A DNA stretch of 64,000 bases. Origin: JANXQZ01 sp038225555 (GTDB lineage: Bacteria > Acidobacteriota > Terriglobia > Bryobacterales > Bryobacteraceae). Numbering within the stretch: position 1 is the stretch's first letter; each line of letters begins with the position of its first letter. Under the pieces are notes generated by a model. It had not been told where the DNA came from and searched no databases. It saw only the letters and a program-made list of their open reading frames with translations. The position numbers were made by a program, and so were the translations under genes. Below are positions 55,296-63,928 of the stretch, piece after piece. The DNA lies in assembly GCA_038225555.1 (NCBI GenBank), contig JBBRRB010000027.1, positions 1-64,000 on the forward strand, read 5' to 3'.

Positions 55296-56018
55296 TCAAT
55301 CCATTAACTTCGCGGCTGCCTGGTCGAAGAACCACGTCACACCGCGTCCATGATGAGCCGAAATCTGAGCCGGGTACTTCTTGGCATCGTACGGTTCATT
55401 GAACACCGCCCGCACCGCTTCGGCTTTGTCTGCTCCCGTCACGAACATCACCGTGTGCTGGGCAGCCAGCAAAACGCCCGGCAACAACGTGATCCTCCAC
55501 TGAGTCATCTTTTCGACGTAAACCGCGGCTGCGATATTCTCGCGATCGTCAATCAATGGCTCGCCTGGAAACAGACTCGCCGTATGAGCATCCGGCCCCA
55601 TGCCTCTATGTACGACATCCAGGTGCGGAAGTTCCCCGTTTTTCACTCCGAAGAAAGCCTGAATATCCTCCGTGTACACCCGAGCCGCTTCGTCTGGCTG
55701 AAGTTCCGCATGAACGCGATGGACGTTTTTCTTCGGGATGCGAGCTGGCGTAATCAAGCTCTGTTCCGCCATCAGATAGTTGCTTTGAGGATCGGTGGGA
55801 GGCACCGCGCGTTCATCCACCCAGAACAGGTGAACGTTTGCCCAATCTAAGTCCGCGTTGGCCATGACGTCGAACATCAACCGCGGCGACTTCCCGCCTG
55901 AGATGGCCAGCGTTGCAGTGGACTCGCCTGAAAGCCTCTCTTCCAACAGCCCCACGATAAATTTGCCCGCCGCCGCCGCAGTTTGTCGCTCTTCAGGGTA
56001 CACATACGGGTGACTCAT
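55296..56018 (-). CDS. pgl: 6-Phosphogluconolactonase
   Basis: A 240-residue lactonase of the DevB/SugI type, hydrolysing 6-phosphogluconolactone. Motifs: ISGGKSPRLMFD, FWVDERAVPPTDPQSNYLMA and GMGPDAHTASLFPG. In most homologues the last motif is GMGxDGHTASLFPG, so Gly-to-Ala is a mild change. The start ATG at 56018 overlaps the opcA stop (ATGA). Upstream are opcA and zwf, so the whole oxidative entry to the pentose phosphate pathway (less gnd) is here. Confidence 0.92.
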   Translation of the reverse strand: MSHPYVYPEERQTAAAAGKFIVGLLEERLSGESTATLAISGGKSPRLMFDVMANADLDWANVHLFWVDERAVPPTDPQSNYLMAEQSLITPARIPKKNVHRVHAELQPDEAARVYTEDIQAFFGVKNGELPHLDVVHRGMGPDAHTASLFPGEPLIDDRENIAAAVYVEKMTQWRITLLPGVLLAAQHTVMFVTGADKAEAVRAVFNEPYDAKKYPAQISAHHGRGVTWFFDQAAAKLMD

Positions 56019-57007
56019 CCGATGCACCTTCGATATATCGGGTCGACTCCGACGATGGACAACTCTTCCCGCAGCAAATCGCAATCGCCCAACTTGGGGA
56101 AGGACACGCGACGGCTGAGTTGGTTCACGGTCACCTCCGCCATGGACTCCTGAAGCTCCACCGATGCCACAAAGGCGGGCCCTTCCAGCCGGATGCCACT
56201 CACTTCGTAATTGGGCCTGGCGTCCGTGTGCTGCAGGTCAACAGCGACGGAGAGCGCGTCCCGAAACCACGCCTGCAAGTAATACAGGCAAGTCGGCATC
56301 GTCTCCAGACCGAACTGCGTTGGGCCGGCATACGAGATCGTTACGCGTTCCAACGTCTTCAGGCGAGCCCGCGTGTTTTCGTTCTCGAAAATCTGGGAGA
56401 TGGTTGCACGCACGTGCGTGAGCCGGGTCCAAGCGAGATCCGCTACGTTTCGTCCGCCCGAGATGAATCCCCGGATGAAGTTCAGCGCGCCGAGCGGATC
56501 GGCGAAGCCGGAGGAATCCATGATGATTTTCTCGGTCAGCTCAAAAAGCTGTTGAAAGGCAGGGTCGCGGCACAGCTTTTCGCTGCGGCACCACAGCACA
56601 ACGGGCAGGTCGGGCGCCATGATACCCAGCACCAGCTTGGGAAGATCGGCGATTCGCGACTGCGAGGCCGTAATCTCAATCTCTTCGCAGCAAATCTGCT
56701 GGCGCCGTCCGAACGGCATCCAGCATTGGGCGAAAACGCGCGCATCCAGCCCGGCGGTCTCGTCGGGATTAACCCTCATCACGATGACGCGGCTGGGATG
56801 CTGATGCATCAGGTTTGCGATCGTCTCTCCTACAGATTGGGCGTCGGCGTCCCCTTCCACCGTCGCGATCAAGGTCATCGCACAAGCGCGTAGAACGCCC
56901 GCCGAACCTTTCCGGCTGTCCTCCTTCCCCAGATCGCTCCAGAGCTTCTGGAGATCTTTGAGAATCTTTTCGGGCTTGATTTGTTCGGGCTTAGTGCTGG
57001 CGGTCAT
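56015..57007 (-). CDS. opcA: Glucose-6-phosphate dehydrogenase assembly protein OpcA
   Basis: A 330-residue protein matching OpcA, with features SRVIVMRVNPDE, LPVVLWCRSEKLCRDPAFQ and SGIRLEGPAFVASVELQESM. Known: OpcA is required for Zwf assembly or activity in cyanobacteria and actinobacteria, and is redox-linked. Its ATG overlaps the zwf stop (TAATG), and its end overlaps pgl (ATGA), the order typical of zwf-opcA-pgl operons. Confidence 0.9.
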   Translation of the reverse strand: MTASTKPEQIKPEKILKDLQKLWSDLGKEDSRKGSAGVLRACAMTLIATVEGDADAQSVGETIANLMHQHPSRVIVMRVNPDETAGLDARVFAQCWMPFGRRQQICCEEIEITASQSRIADLPKLVLGIMAPDLPVVLWCRSEKLCRDPAFQQLFELTEKIIMDSSGFADPLGALNFIRGFISGGRNVADLAWTRLTHVRATISQIFENENTRARLKTLERVTISYAGPTQFGLETMPTCLYYLQAWFRDALSVAVDLQHTDARPNYEVSGIRLEGPAFVASVELQESMAEVTVNQLSRRVSFPKLGDCDLLREELSIVGVDPIYRRCIG

Positions 57008-58539
57008 TAAGGAACCCTCCAGGTGTGGCCGTGCTGCGCGAGCATGTCATCCGACGCTTTTGGACCCCAGGTTCCAGCGGCATAGTTCGGGAAGTCGAAC
57101 TTGGTGTTGCCCCACACCTCCAGAATAGGCTGAACCACGGTCCAACTCGCGTCCACCATGTCCTGCCGGGTATACAGCGTCGCATCGCCGGCCATGGCGT
57201 CGAGCAGAAGCGTCTCGTAGGCCGTGGGCGAGCGGGCCCCGAAACTGGTGCCGTAGTTGAAATCCATCGAAACCGGGCGCAACTGCATGCCGCTGCCTGG
57301 CTCCTTCGAAACGAATCGCAGGGAGATGCCCTCTTCGGGCTGGATGCGAAGGATCAGCAGATTTGGGCGGCCGGGCGCGGTAGCGCCGGGCGACGCAGCC
57401 GCGAAAGGGGAATGCGGCGCAGGGTTAAACTGGATCGCGATATCGGTGACGCGCTTCGGCAGACGCTTGCCGGTTCGGATGTAGAAAGGCACGCCCGCCC
57501 AGCGCCAGTTGTCGGCGAAGAAGGTGACTGCGGCGTAGGTGTCGGTTTGCGCTTGCGGATCGACGCCGGGCTCCTGGCGGAATCCCACAACTTCCTCGGT
57601 GCCGATGCTAGCCGGTCCGTACTGACCGGCTACGGCATTTTTGAGAACGGCATCCGGCTTCATGATGCGCAGCGAGCGCAGAAACTTCGCCCTTTCATCG
57701 CGCACCGCGTTGGCTTCGAACACCGCCGCGGGCTCCATGCCGATAGTGGCCAGAACCTGCGCGAGGTGATTCTGGATCATGTCCCGCAACGCTCCGGCTT
57801 CCTGGTAATAAGCTCCTCGGCCTTCCACGCCGATCGACTCCGCCGCCGTGATCTGCACGTGATTGATATAGCGCCGATTCCACAGCGGCTCGAAAATGCC
57901 GTTGCCGAAGCGGAAGGCGAGAATGTTCTGAACTGTCTCTTTCCCTAAATAGTGGTCGATGCGATAAACCTGATTCTCTTCGAACTTCTGATGAATTTCG
58001 TCGTTCAAGTTGCGGGCGCTGGTCAAGTCATGCCCGAAGGGCTTCTCGATGATGATCCGCCGCCATCCGTTTCCATGCTGCAAGTCCGCCGCTCCGAGCG
58101 CGTTCGCGACGGGGCCATAATAGCTAGGCTGCGTCGAAAGATAGAAGAGCACGTTGCCGGCAGTTTGATGCGTCTTCTCGATTTCGGCAAGCTTGTCGGA
58201 GATTTCGGAGTAGAGCTTGGGGTCGTTCAAATCGCCCGCGATGTAGAAGAGATTCTTGGCGAAGCTCTCCCAGAGATCGGCTTCGAAGGGGCTGTCTTCC
58301 AAAAACTTTTCGACGGACTCGCGCATTTTCTCGCGAAACTGATCGTCCGACATGGCGGTGCGGGAGTTTCCGATCACCGCGAAACTGGGAGGAATTCTGC
58401 GTTCGTAAGCTAATCGGTAGAGAGCTGGGAGGAGCTTGCGTTTGGTTAGATCGCCGTTTGCCCCGAAGATGACTACCGCGCAAGGAGGGGCACGCTTTTC
58501 GAATCGGAGCGGGTCGTTAAACGGATTCGCATCAGCCAT
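57007..58539 (-). CDS. zwf: Glucose-6-phosphate 1-dehydrogenase
   Basis: A 510-residue NADP-dependent dehydrogenase of normal length. The cofactor site is FGANGDLTKRKLLPAL (25-40), the catalytic signature RIDHYLGKETVQN (193-205), and the C-terminal domain is complete. It is the first enzyme of the oxidative pentose phosphate pathway and a main NADPH source. It heads the seven-gene minus-strand row that ends in the SEDS-transpeptidase gene. The 98-base gap upstream is shared with the divergent BrnT toxin gene. Confidence 0.95.
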   Translation of the reverse strand: MADANPFNDPLRFEKRAPPCAVVIFGANGDLTKRKLLPALYRLAYERRIPPSFAVIGNSRTAMSDDQFREKMRESVEKFLEDSPFEADLWESFAKNLFYIAGDLNDPKLYSEISDKLAEIEKTHQTAGNVLFYLSTQPSYYGPVANALGAADLQHGNGWRRIIIEKPFGHDLTSARNLNDEIHQKFEENQVYRIDHYLGKETVQNILAFRFGNGIFEPLWNRRYINHVQITAAESIGVEGRGAYYQEAGALRDMIQNHLAQVLATIGMEPAAVFEANAVRDERAKFLRSLRIMKPDAVLKNAVAGQYGPASIGTEEVVGFRQEPGVDPQAQTDTYAAVTFFADNWRWAGVPFYIRTGKRLPKRVTDIAIQFNPAPHSPFAAASPGATAPGRPNLLILRIQPEEGISLRFVSKEPGSGMQLRPVSMDFNYGTSFGARSPTAYETLLLDAMAGDATLYTRQDMVDASWTVVQPILEVWGNTKFDFPNYAAGTWGPKASDDMLAQHGHTWRVP

Positions 58540-58622
58540 GGAATCAACATAGCATTGGGATGACTAGACGAGCCATGTTCGGCTGCTCCGAGAAGCAGCT
58601 TGCCTGGATGCTACGACCGTAT

Positions 58623-58631
58623 TGCTAGAAT
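58623..58631 (+). promoter_or_regulatory. Extended -10 promoter of the BrnTA pair, apparently leaderless
   Basis: TGCTAGAAT at 58623-58631 is an extended -10 element; no good -35 box lies 16-18 bases upstream, as is common with extended -10 promoters. A transcript would begin near 58638, at the GTG start of the toxin gene, leaving no leader. Confidence 0.45.
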
Positions 58632-58637
58632 AATGCT

Positions 58638-58934
58638 GTGGGCAATATCAGGTTTGCCTGGGACCCGCGCAAGGGTCGATCTAATCTTATCAAGCACGGC
58701 ATTTCCTTCGAGGAAGCGCAAACTGTTTTCCTGGACGAAAGTGCGCGCTTGATCAATGATCCGGATCATTCGGAGAACGAAGAGCGGTTCGTGCTGCTCG
58801 GTTACAGCTTTCACGCGCGTTGTTTGATAGTCAGCCACTGTTACCGGGAATCCGATTCATGGATCCGCCTGATTTCCGCCAGGCGCGCCACCGCTCGGGA
58901 AGAGGAAGTCTATTGGAGGTTCGATGAAAAGTGA
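58638..58934 (+). CDS. brnT: BrnT-type ribonuclease toxin
   Basis: A 98-residue toxin starting at GTG. The family pattern is clear: FAWDPRKGRSNLIKHGISFE, AQTVFLD, DPDHSENEERFVLLGYS, and the C-terminal IRLISARRATAREE. Known: BrnT is a RelE-fold RNase that inhibits translation, encoded before its antitoxin. The last 11 bases overlap the antitoxin gene. Confidence 0.9.
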   Translation: MGNIRFAWDPRKGRSNLIKHGISFEEAQTVFLDESARLINDPDHSENEERFVLLGYSFHARCLIVSHCYRESDSWIRLISARRATAREEEVYWRFDEK

Positions 58935-59163
58935 ATACGATTTTTCCAAGTCGCGTAAAAATCCTTATGCTAGTCGGCTCAAACGCCAAGTGACGATTCG
59001 GCTCGATATCGATGCGGTGAACTATTTCAAAGAAATGGCTGCGGAGTTGGGGATGCCGTATCAAAACCTGATCAATCTTTTCTTGAGGGACTGCGCCGTG
59101 CAGAAACGGCGTCCCGTCATTCAGTGGCCTCAGGAAGCTTCGAAGCGGCCCGACAAGGGCTGA
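58924..59163 (+). CDS. brnA: BrnA-type antitoxin
   Basis: A 79-residue antitoxin. The ribbon-helix-helix part is RLKRQVTIRLDIDAVNYFKE, and the tail follows. Known: the BrnA dimer neutralises BrnT and represses their promoter. The start overlaps the toxin gene by 11 bases. The ATG is preceded by GGAGG, so this gene has its own ribosome site, in contrast to the toxin. Confidence 0.88.
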   Translation: MKSEYDFSKSRKNPYASRLKRQVTIRLDIDAVNYFKEMAAELGMPYQNLINLFLRDCAVQKRRPVIQWPQEASKRPDKG

Positions 59164-59195
59164 AGAGTAGCTGGCATAAATCGTCCGCCAGGCCA

Positions 59196-59714
59196 CTAAA
59201 TCTTGGTGATTGCCACCGTGATCTCATAATGCCGATCGGCCGACGGATCATCCAACGTCACCACGCGAGTGGCTGCTGCGAGCGGAATCGGCGCGCTCAT
59301 TTCAGACCGAACGCTCTGAATCAGAGGCATGTTTCCGCCCGGAGTGCGTTTGAGCTCCGCACTGAGATCCATCTTGCTCGCGACGTTCATGGTCGAACTG
59401 ACCTCGAATTTCGCATCCATCGAGACCTGCGGGCCTTTCTCGCGAAGGCGGCAACTGATGATCACGCCCACGTCGGCGTAGTTGAACTTATCTTTCTCCA
59501 CAGTGTAAGGCACCTTGGATCCTGCCGAGATCTTGCCCCATGAATTTGGCTCGAGCAGAAGCGAATAATGCCGGTCCTTCGGCTGGGATGCAAGGGTTGT
59601 TTCGTGGATCGTGAAGTCTACCCGGTAGACGTTGTCGATAGAAGTCTTCTCTTCGGCGGAAAGCGGCAGGACCGCCGCGACCGCTAGAATCGAGATGATG
59701 AACGAGCTTCGCAT
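59196..59714 (-). CDS. Secreted hypothetical protein
   Basis: A 172-residue protein with a signal peptide (FIISILAVAAVLPLSA). The mature part is beta-rich, with YRVDFTIHETTLASQPKDRH and IISCRLREKGPQVSMDAKF. I do not recognise a family with certainty; it resembles short acidobacterial periplasmic proteins. Divergent from msrA, with 78 bases shared between the two starts. Confidence 0.65.
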   Translation of the reverse strand: MRSSFIISILAVAAVLPLSAEEKTSIDNVYRVDFTIHETTLASQPKDRHYSLLLEPNSWGKISAGSKVPYTVEKDKFNYADVGVIISCRLREKGPQVSMDAKFEVSSTMNVASKMDLSAELKRTPGGNMPLIQSVRSEMSAPIPLAAATRVVTLDDPSADRHYEITVAITKI

Positions 59715-59792
59715 GCCACATAGGACGAAGCCGTGGCTGCAGACGTGGAATAAATCCTCCGTCTGGCAGGATTTATCATCAAAGGAATAGCT

Positions 59793-60434
59793 ATGCTCAA
59801 AACACTCTTCGCTTCAACTCTGCTGGCAATCGCGCTAAACGCTGCAACCACCGTGTCTCTCCCGGATCCGACCGTGGATGTCAAGCCGACGGCCAAGGGC
59901 AGCGAGACCGCAGTCCTGGCTGGCGGATGCTTCTGGTGTACCGAAGCGGTTTTCGATCACGTCATCGGCGTGCAAAAAGTAATCTCCGGTTTCTCGGGCG
60001 GTGATGCGGCCTCGGCGCACTACGAGACGGTCGGAGCGGGCAAAACCAACCACGCGGAATCGATCGAGGTGCATTTCGACCCCTCGAAAGTCAGCTACGG
60101 CACGATTCTCAAGGTGTTCTTTAGTGTCGCGCATGACCCGACTCAGCTAAACAAACAGGGTCCGGATTGGGGTCGCCAATACCGTTCCGCGATCTTTTAC
60201 AAGGATGCCGAGCAGAAGCGCATCGCCGAGGCTTACATCACTCAACTGAACGACGCCAAGGTATTCGATAAGCCGATCGTCACCGAAGTATCGCCGCTGA
60301 AAGGCTTCTACGCGGCGGAAGGTTACCATCAGCATTTCGTCCAGAACAATCCTAACCATCCCTACGTAATTCAGAACTCTCTCCCCAAGCTGTCGAAGCT
60401 GAAGAAACAATTCCCGGAGTTGTGGAAGCCGTAG
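59793..60434 (+). CDS. msrA: Exported peptide-methionine (S)-S-oxide reductase
   Basis: A 213-residue MsrA with an N-terminal signal peptide (MLKTLFASTLLAIALNAAT), so it works outside the cytoplasm. The catalytic Cys46 sits in GGCFWCTE, and Glu51 is in place. AAEGYHQHFVQNNPNHPY is the conserved C-terminal region. A good ribosome site (AAAGGA) precedes the ATG. Known: reduces oxidised methionine in proteins, needing a thiol donor from the envelope. It is followed by an SDR gene after 11 bases. Confidence 0.93.
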   Translation: MLKTLFASTLLAIALNAATTVSLPDPTVDVKPTAKGSETAVLAGGCFWCTEAVFDHVIGVQKVISGFSGGDAASAHYETVGAGKTNHAESIEVHFDPSKVSYGTILKVFFSVAHDPTQLNKQGPDWGRQYRSAIFYKDAEQKRIAEAYITQLNDAKVFDKPIVTEVSPLKGFYAAEGYHQHFVQNNPNHPYVIQNSLPKLSKLKKQFPELWKP

Positions 60435-60445
60435 ACTGTTTGTTG

Positions 60446-61207
60446 ATGCGTCTGAAAGATAAAGTAGCTATTGTGACCGGAGTCGGTGCCGGAATCGGGG
60501 AAGCCATCGCGCTGCGCTTCGCCGAGGAAGGCGCCAAACAGATCCTCAACGATCTGAATGAAAGAAATGCCCAGGCCGTCCTTGAGAAGGTGCGCGCGAA
60601 GGGCGGCCAAGCTGAACTCGTAGTGGGCGACATCTCCCAGGAGGGCACCGGCCAAGCTCTCGCCACCGCCGCCATCAAACATTTCGGGCGCATAGACATT
60701 GTGGTGAACAACGCCGCGGATTTTACCCAGGTCAGCGTGGAAGACGCTACGGTGGAGCAGTGGCGCAAGGTGCTGGGAGTCAACGTGGTCGGTACGGCGC
60801 TGGTTTCGAAACATGCGATTCCGCACCTGAAGAAGAACGGCGGGTCGATTGTGAACATCGCTTCCATGAGCGGATTTATTGCGCAGCCGAATTTCGCGAC
60901 GTACAACTCGAGCAAGGGCGCGCAGATTCAAATGACTAAGTGCATGGCGCTCGACTTGGCGCCTTGGAATATTCGCGTAAATGCCGTCTGCCCGGGCTGC
61001 ATCGTCACCAGCGCGTCTTTCCGCGAAATCGAGCGCATGGGACTGACTTTCGAGCAATGGCGAGACGAGATGGCACCGCTGCACTTGCTAAACAGGCTTG
61101 GCGAGGTGAACGAAGTCGCCAACCCCGTGCTTTTCCTGGCGTCCGACGAGGCTTCGTTCATCACCGGCACCACCTTGATGGTGGACGGCGGTTACACGGC
61201 TCGCTGA
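60446..61207 (+). CDS. Short-chain dehydrogenase/reductase
   Basis: A 253-residue classical SDR. The ATG at 60446 (MRLKDKVAIVTGVGAGIGEA) is preferred to an upstream one inside msrA. NAD-binding GVGAGIGEA, NNA motif, catalytic Ser (ASMSGFIAQPNF) and Tyr-Lys in YNSSKGAQ are present, and the C-terminal FITGTTLMVDGGYTAR is typical. Substrate unknown. Gap of 11 bases after msrA and 43 before the next gene suggests co-transcription. Confidence 0.88.
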   Translation: MRLKDKVAIVTGVGAGIGEAIALRFAEEGAKQILNDLNERNAQAVLEKVRAKGGQAELVVGDISQEGTGQALATAAIKHFGRIDIVVNNAADFTQVSVEDATVEQWRKVLGVNVVGTALVSKHAIPHLKKNGGSIVNIASMSGFIAQPNFATYNSSKGAQIQMTKCMALDLAPWNIRVNAVCPGCIVTSASFREIERMGLTFEQWRDEMAPLHLLNRLGEVNEVANPVLFLASDEASFITGTTLMVDGGYTAR

Positions 61208-61250
61208 ACCCGGCTTGACTCTCGCTCGTCATTCGAATAACCTCTCCAGC

Positions 61251-62168
61251 ATGCGCACTCAAGTCGTATTGTTGATGTTTGCGGCCCTGTCACCCGCCTT
61301 GGCTGAACTGAAATCGGGACCACCGCTTGACTACAAAGTCGTTGAGAACTGGGCTCAACTGCCTAAGGGATGGAACTTCGGAGAATGTTCGGGCGTGGAC
61401 GTCGACAAAGACGACAATGTCTGGATCTTCAATCGGGGCGCTCACCCCGTAGTGCAGTTGGATAAGAATGGCAAGCTGCTGCAGGCTTGGGCTGAAATGC
61501 CCGTGAAGTCCTCCCACGGACTCCGCGTGGATGCGGACGGCAATATCTGGACCGTGGATGTAGAGGCGCACCGCATTGTGAAATTTTCACCCAGCGGACG
61601 GGTGCTCATGATGATCGGCGGAGTCGGCGGCGCAGCAGGTAAGGAGGGAGACGCCAAGGACGCCTTCAACCGTCCGACTGACGTGACCTTCGCCCCGAAT
61701 GGGGACTTCTTTGTCTCCGATGGGTATGTCAACTCGCGCGTGATCAAATTCAATAAAGACGGCGACTATCTCACGCAATGGGGGCGCAAAGGGACTGGAG
61801 ACTCTGAGTTCAATCTGGTGCATGACGTTGCGCTCGATTCCCATGGACGGCTGTATGTGGCGGACCGGAACAATCAGCGGGTTCAAATGTTCGATCAGTC
61901 GGGCAAATTTCTAGGCAAGTGGACCGATATAGGTTCGCCCTGGGGACTCTACTATGTCGGACGTGAGAATGCGATCTACATGTGCGATGGCGTGAACGAC
62001 CGCATCATTAAGCTGAACCTGGACGGGCAGGTGCTTGGAGTGTTAGGCTCGCATGGCAAGGCGGCGGGGAAGCTCGATTTTCCGCATAACCTGGCCGTCG
62101 ATAGCACGGGCGCGATTTATGTGGCGGAGATCAAGAATTGGCGGGTCCAAAAGTTCGTGAAGAGGTAG
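61251..62168 (+). CDS. Secreted NHL-repeat beta-propeller protein
   Basis: A 305-residue protein. The ATG at 61251 gives a signal peptide (VVLLMFAALSPALA). Six NHL blades follow, for example GVDVDKDDNVWIFNRG, GLRVDADGNIWTVDVE, DVALDSHGRLYVADRNNQRV and NLAVDSTGAIYVAEIKNWRV. Known: such propellers bind ligands, and some are peptidyl-hydroxyglycine lyases, whose catalytic residues I cannot confirm here. Probably a binding or scaffold protein outside the cell. Confidence 0.8.
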   Translation: MRTQVVLLMFAALSPALAELKSGPPLDYKVVENWAQLPKGWNFGECSGVDVDKDDNVWIFNRGAHPVVQLDKNGKLLQAWAEMPVKSSHGLRVDADGNIWTVDVEAHRIVKFSPSGRVLMMIGGVGGAAGKEGDAKDAFNRPTDVTFAPNGDFFVSDGYVNSRVIKFNKDGDYLTQWGRKGTGDSEFNLVHDVALDSHGRLYVADRNNQRVQMFDQSGKFLGKWTDIGSPWGLYYVGRENAIYMCDGVNDRIIKLNLDGQVLGVLGSHGKAAGKLDFPHNLAVDSTGAIYVAEIKNWRVQKFVKR

Positions 62169-62203
62169 CGCCGCCTGCGAGCGCCCGCGCTACAGTGAGA
62201 TAG

Positions 62204-63928
62204 ATGTTAGGCCGCCTGTGGCTGATCTCTTTACTGAGCCTGATCCCGCTTTGGTCGCAGTCGACTTGTGAAGGCACTCCAGCCTATTCGCCTTGCGAAC
62301 TAACTTTTGAACTATCCTCGTCGGAAGCGTCCGCGCATCCCAATCCCTACGCAAGCGTAGAGCTCAGAATCGAGTTTCGTTCGCCTCGATTTCGAACCTT
62401 CATGACACCTGCTTTCTGGGATGGCGGGCGCAAGATGGTGGTACGCTTCGCGCCGACTGAGCCAGGCGAATGGATTTACCGCGTCAGCAGCAATATCGCG
62501 ACCCTGGAAGGACAGCAGGGAAAATTCACCGCGGCCGAGTCGGACGCTCCGGGCTATATTCACCCTGCCAACGTGCATCATTGGGCCACCGAAAATAAGA
62601 AAGCGCACCTGTGGATGGGGTACGTCATCGATCATTTTGGAAGCATGCCAGCAGCGCAACTCGACGAAGCCCTGAACGCCGCCGAGGCGAACAAGTTCAA
62701 CCATATTCGCGCGTCAATCCTGGGCAGCGGGTCAGAACAGAGCCATGCCTATACAGCTCCTGACCAGCCGAACGTGGCGTACTTCGACGAGTTGGATAGG
62801 CGCGTTGCGAGCGTCCATAAAAAGCGGATCACAACGGATCTAATGCTCGCCGCCGATACCGACTCCCTCGCCAAACTGTTCCCGGACTGGCAGTCTCGCA
62901 AGCGCTTCGTCAGATACGTCGTGGCTCGCTACGGAGCCTTCAACATCACGTGGCAGGGAGTGGAGGAGTTCGAAGGGCACCGCGATGCCCGCTCCGTTCT
63001 AAAAGAGATCGGCCTGGCTCTGAAGGAACTCGACCCATATCAGCATCCGCGCTCCACCAACGCCAAGATTACCTCGTCTCCTTTCCTCCAGGATGGCTGG
63101 ATGGATTTCGTCATCGATCATTCTTCGAACGATCAGGTGGGGGCCGTGGAGCACCAATTTTACCCGGTTCCTTTCATCGGAGTCACAACCGCTGCGCACT
63201 TGTGGAATTCCACCATGGACGGTCAGTATCCAGTTCTGGAAGGCGCGGTGGGGAAGGAGCCCAAGCTCTGGTTCGACTTCATGAGCGATACGCGGCATTG
63301 GGAGCTCGAACCGTACTTCGATGTGGACGCCTCCCGCTGCGTTTCGCTGGAAGGGATCGAATACGTTGTGCTGGTGGAGAAGCCCGGGCCAATTGAAGTG
63401 GAGGTCGAAAAGCACGGCTACGACGTGAGCTGGTTCAACCCGCTCACCGGCGACTCCATCGATCAGAAGAAATACAAGGGCGAGCACTATACCGGCTCCG
63501 CGCCGGATAATGCGCATCCCTGGGTGCTGCTGGTGGCGCGCGAAGGCCGGAAAGAGTCGATGCTGAAGTCCTACAAATTTGAATCTCGGATCGTTCCCGT
63601 CCAAGAGATCGAGCAGAACGTGGCCAAGGTGCCGTTCGAAATCGCGGAGCCGCCGGGCGATACTGTATCCGCCTCCAGCATCCCGAGATTCGCGGTGAAG
63701 CTGAAGCGCGAAACGCGAGCCACGCGCTCTATCATGTATCTCTGGATGGGCGAAGTTCCGGCGGATGGGCAGGGCTTTCGCGTCCTTGGGACTGGCTCGC
63801 AGGGCACCTTCCGCCTGCCGCGCGATATCGCCACGCGCTTTCCCGGCGTGCTCAGCGTACGCGTCAGCGCGCTGAATGCCAACGGCAAAGCTTACGCGGC
63901 CGACAAGGTCTATCAACTCAACCAGTGA
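62204..63928 (+). CDS. Secreted DUF5060-type glycoside hydrolase-like protein
   Basis: A 574-residue protein with a signal peptide (LWLISLLSLIPLWSQS). Residues about 25-115 form a DUF5060 beta-sandwich (YASVELRIEFRSPRFRTFMT, EPGEWIYRVSSN). A TIM-barrel-like region follows (AALNAAEANKF-type helix, WQGVEEFEGHRD, MDFVIDHSS, HLWNSTMDGQYPVLEGAVG), related to DUF4038-type glycosidases, then a beta-rich end. A general-acid Glu in WQGVEEFEG is plausible but not proven. Its GTGA overlap with the following tsaB gene suggests coupled translation. Confidence 0.78.
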   Translation: MLGRLWLISLLSLIPLWSQSTCEGTPAYSPCELTFELSSSEASAHPNPYASVELRIEFRSPRFRTFMTPAFWDGGRKMVVRFAPTEPGEWIYRVSSNIATLEGQQGKFTAAESDAPGYIHPANVHHWATENKKAHLWMGYVIDHFGSMPAAQLDEALNAAEANKFNHIRASILGSGSEQSHAYTAPDQPNVAYFDELDRRVASVHKKRITTDLMLAADTDSLAKLFPDWQSRKRFVRYVVARYGAFNITWQGVEEFEGHRDARSVLKEIGLALKELDPYQHPRSTNAKITSSPFLQDGWMDFVIDHSSNDQVGAVEHQFYPVPFIGVTTAAHLWNSTMDGQYPVLEGAVGKEPKLWFDFMSDTRHWELEPYFDVDASRCVSLEGIEYVVLVEKPGPIEVEVEKHGYDVSWFNPLTGDSIDQKKYKGEHYTGSAPDNAHPWVLLVAREGRKESMLKSYKFESRIVPVQEIEQNVAKVPFEIAEPPGDTVSASSIPRFAVKLKRETRATRSIMYLWMGEVPADGQGFRVLGTGSQGTFRLPRDIATRFPGVLSVRVSALNANGKAYAADKVYQLNQ

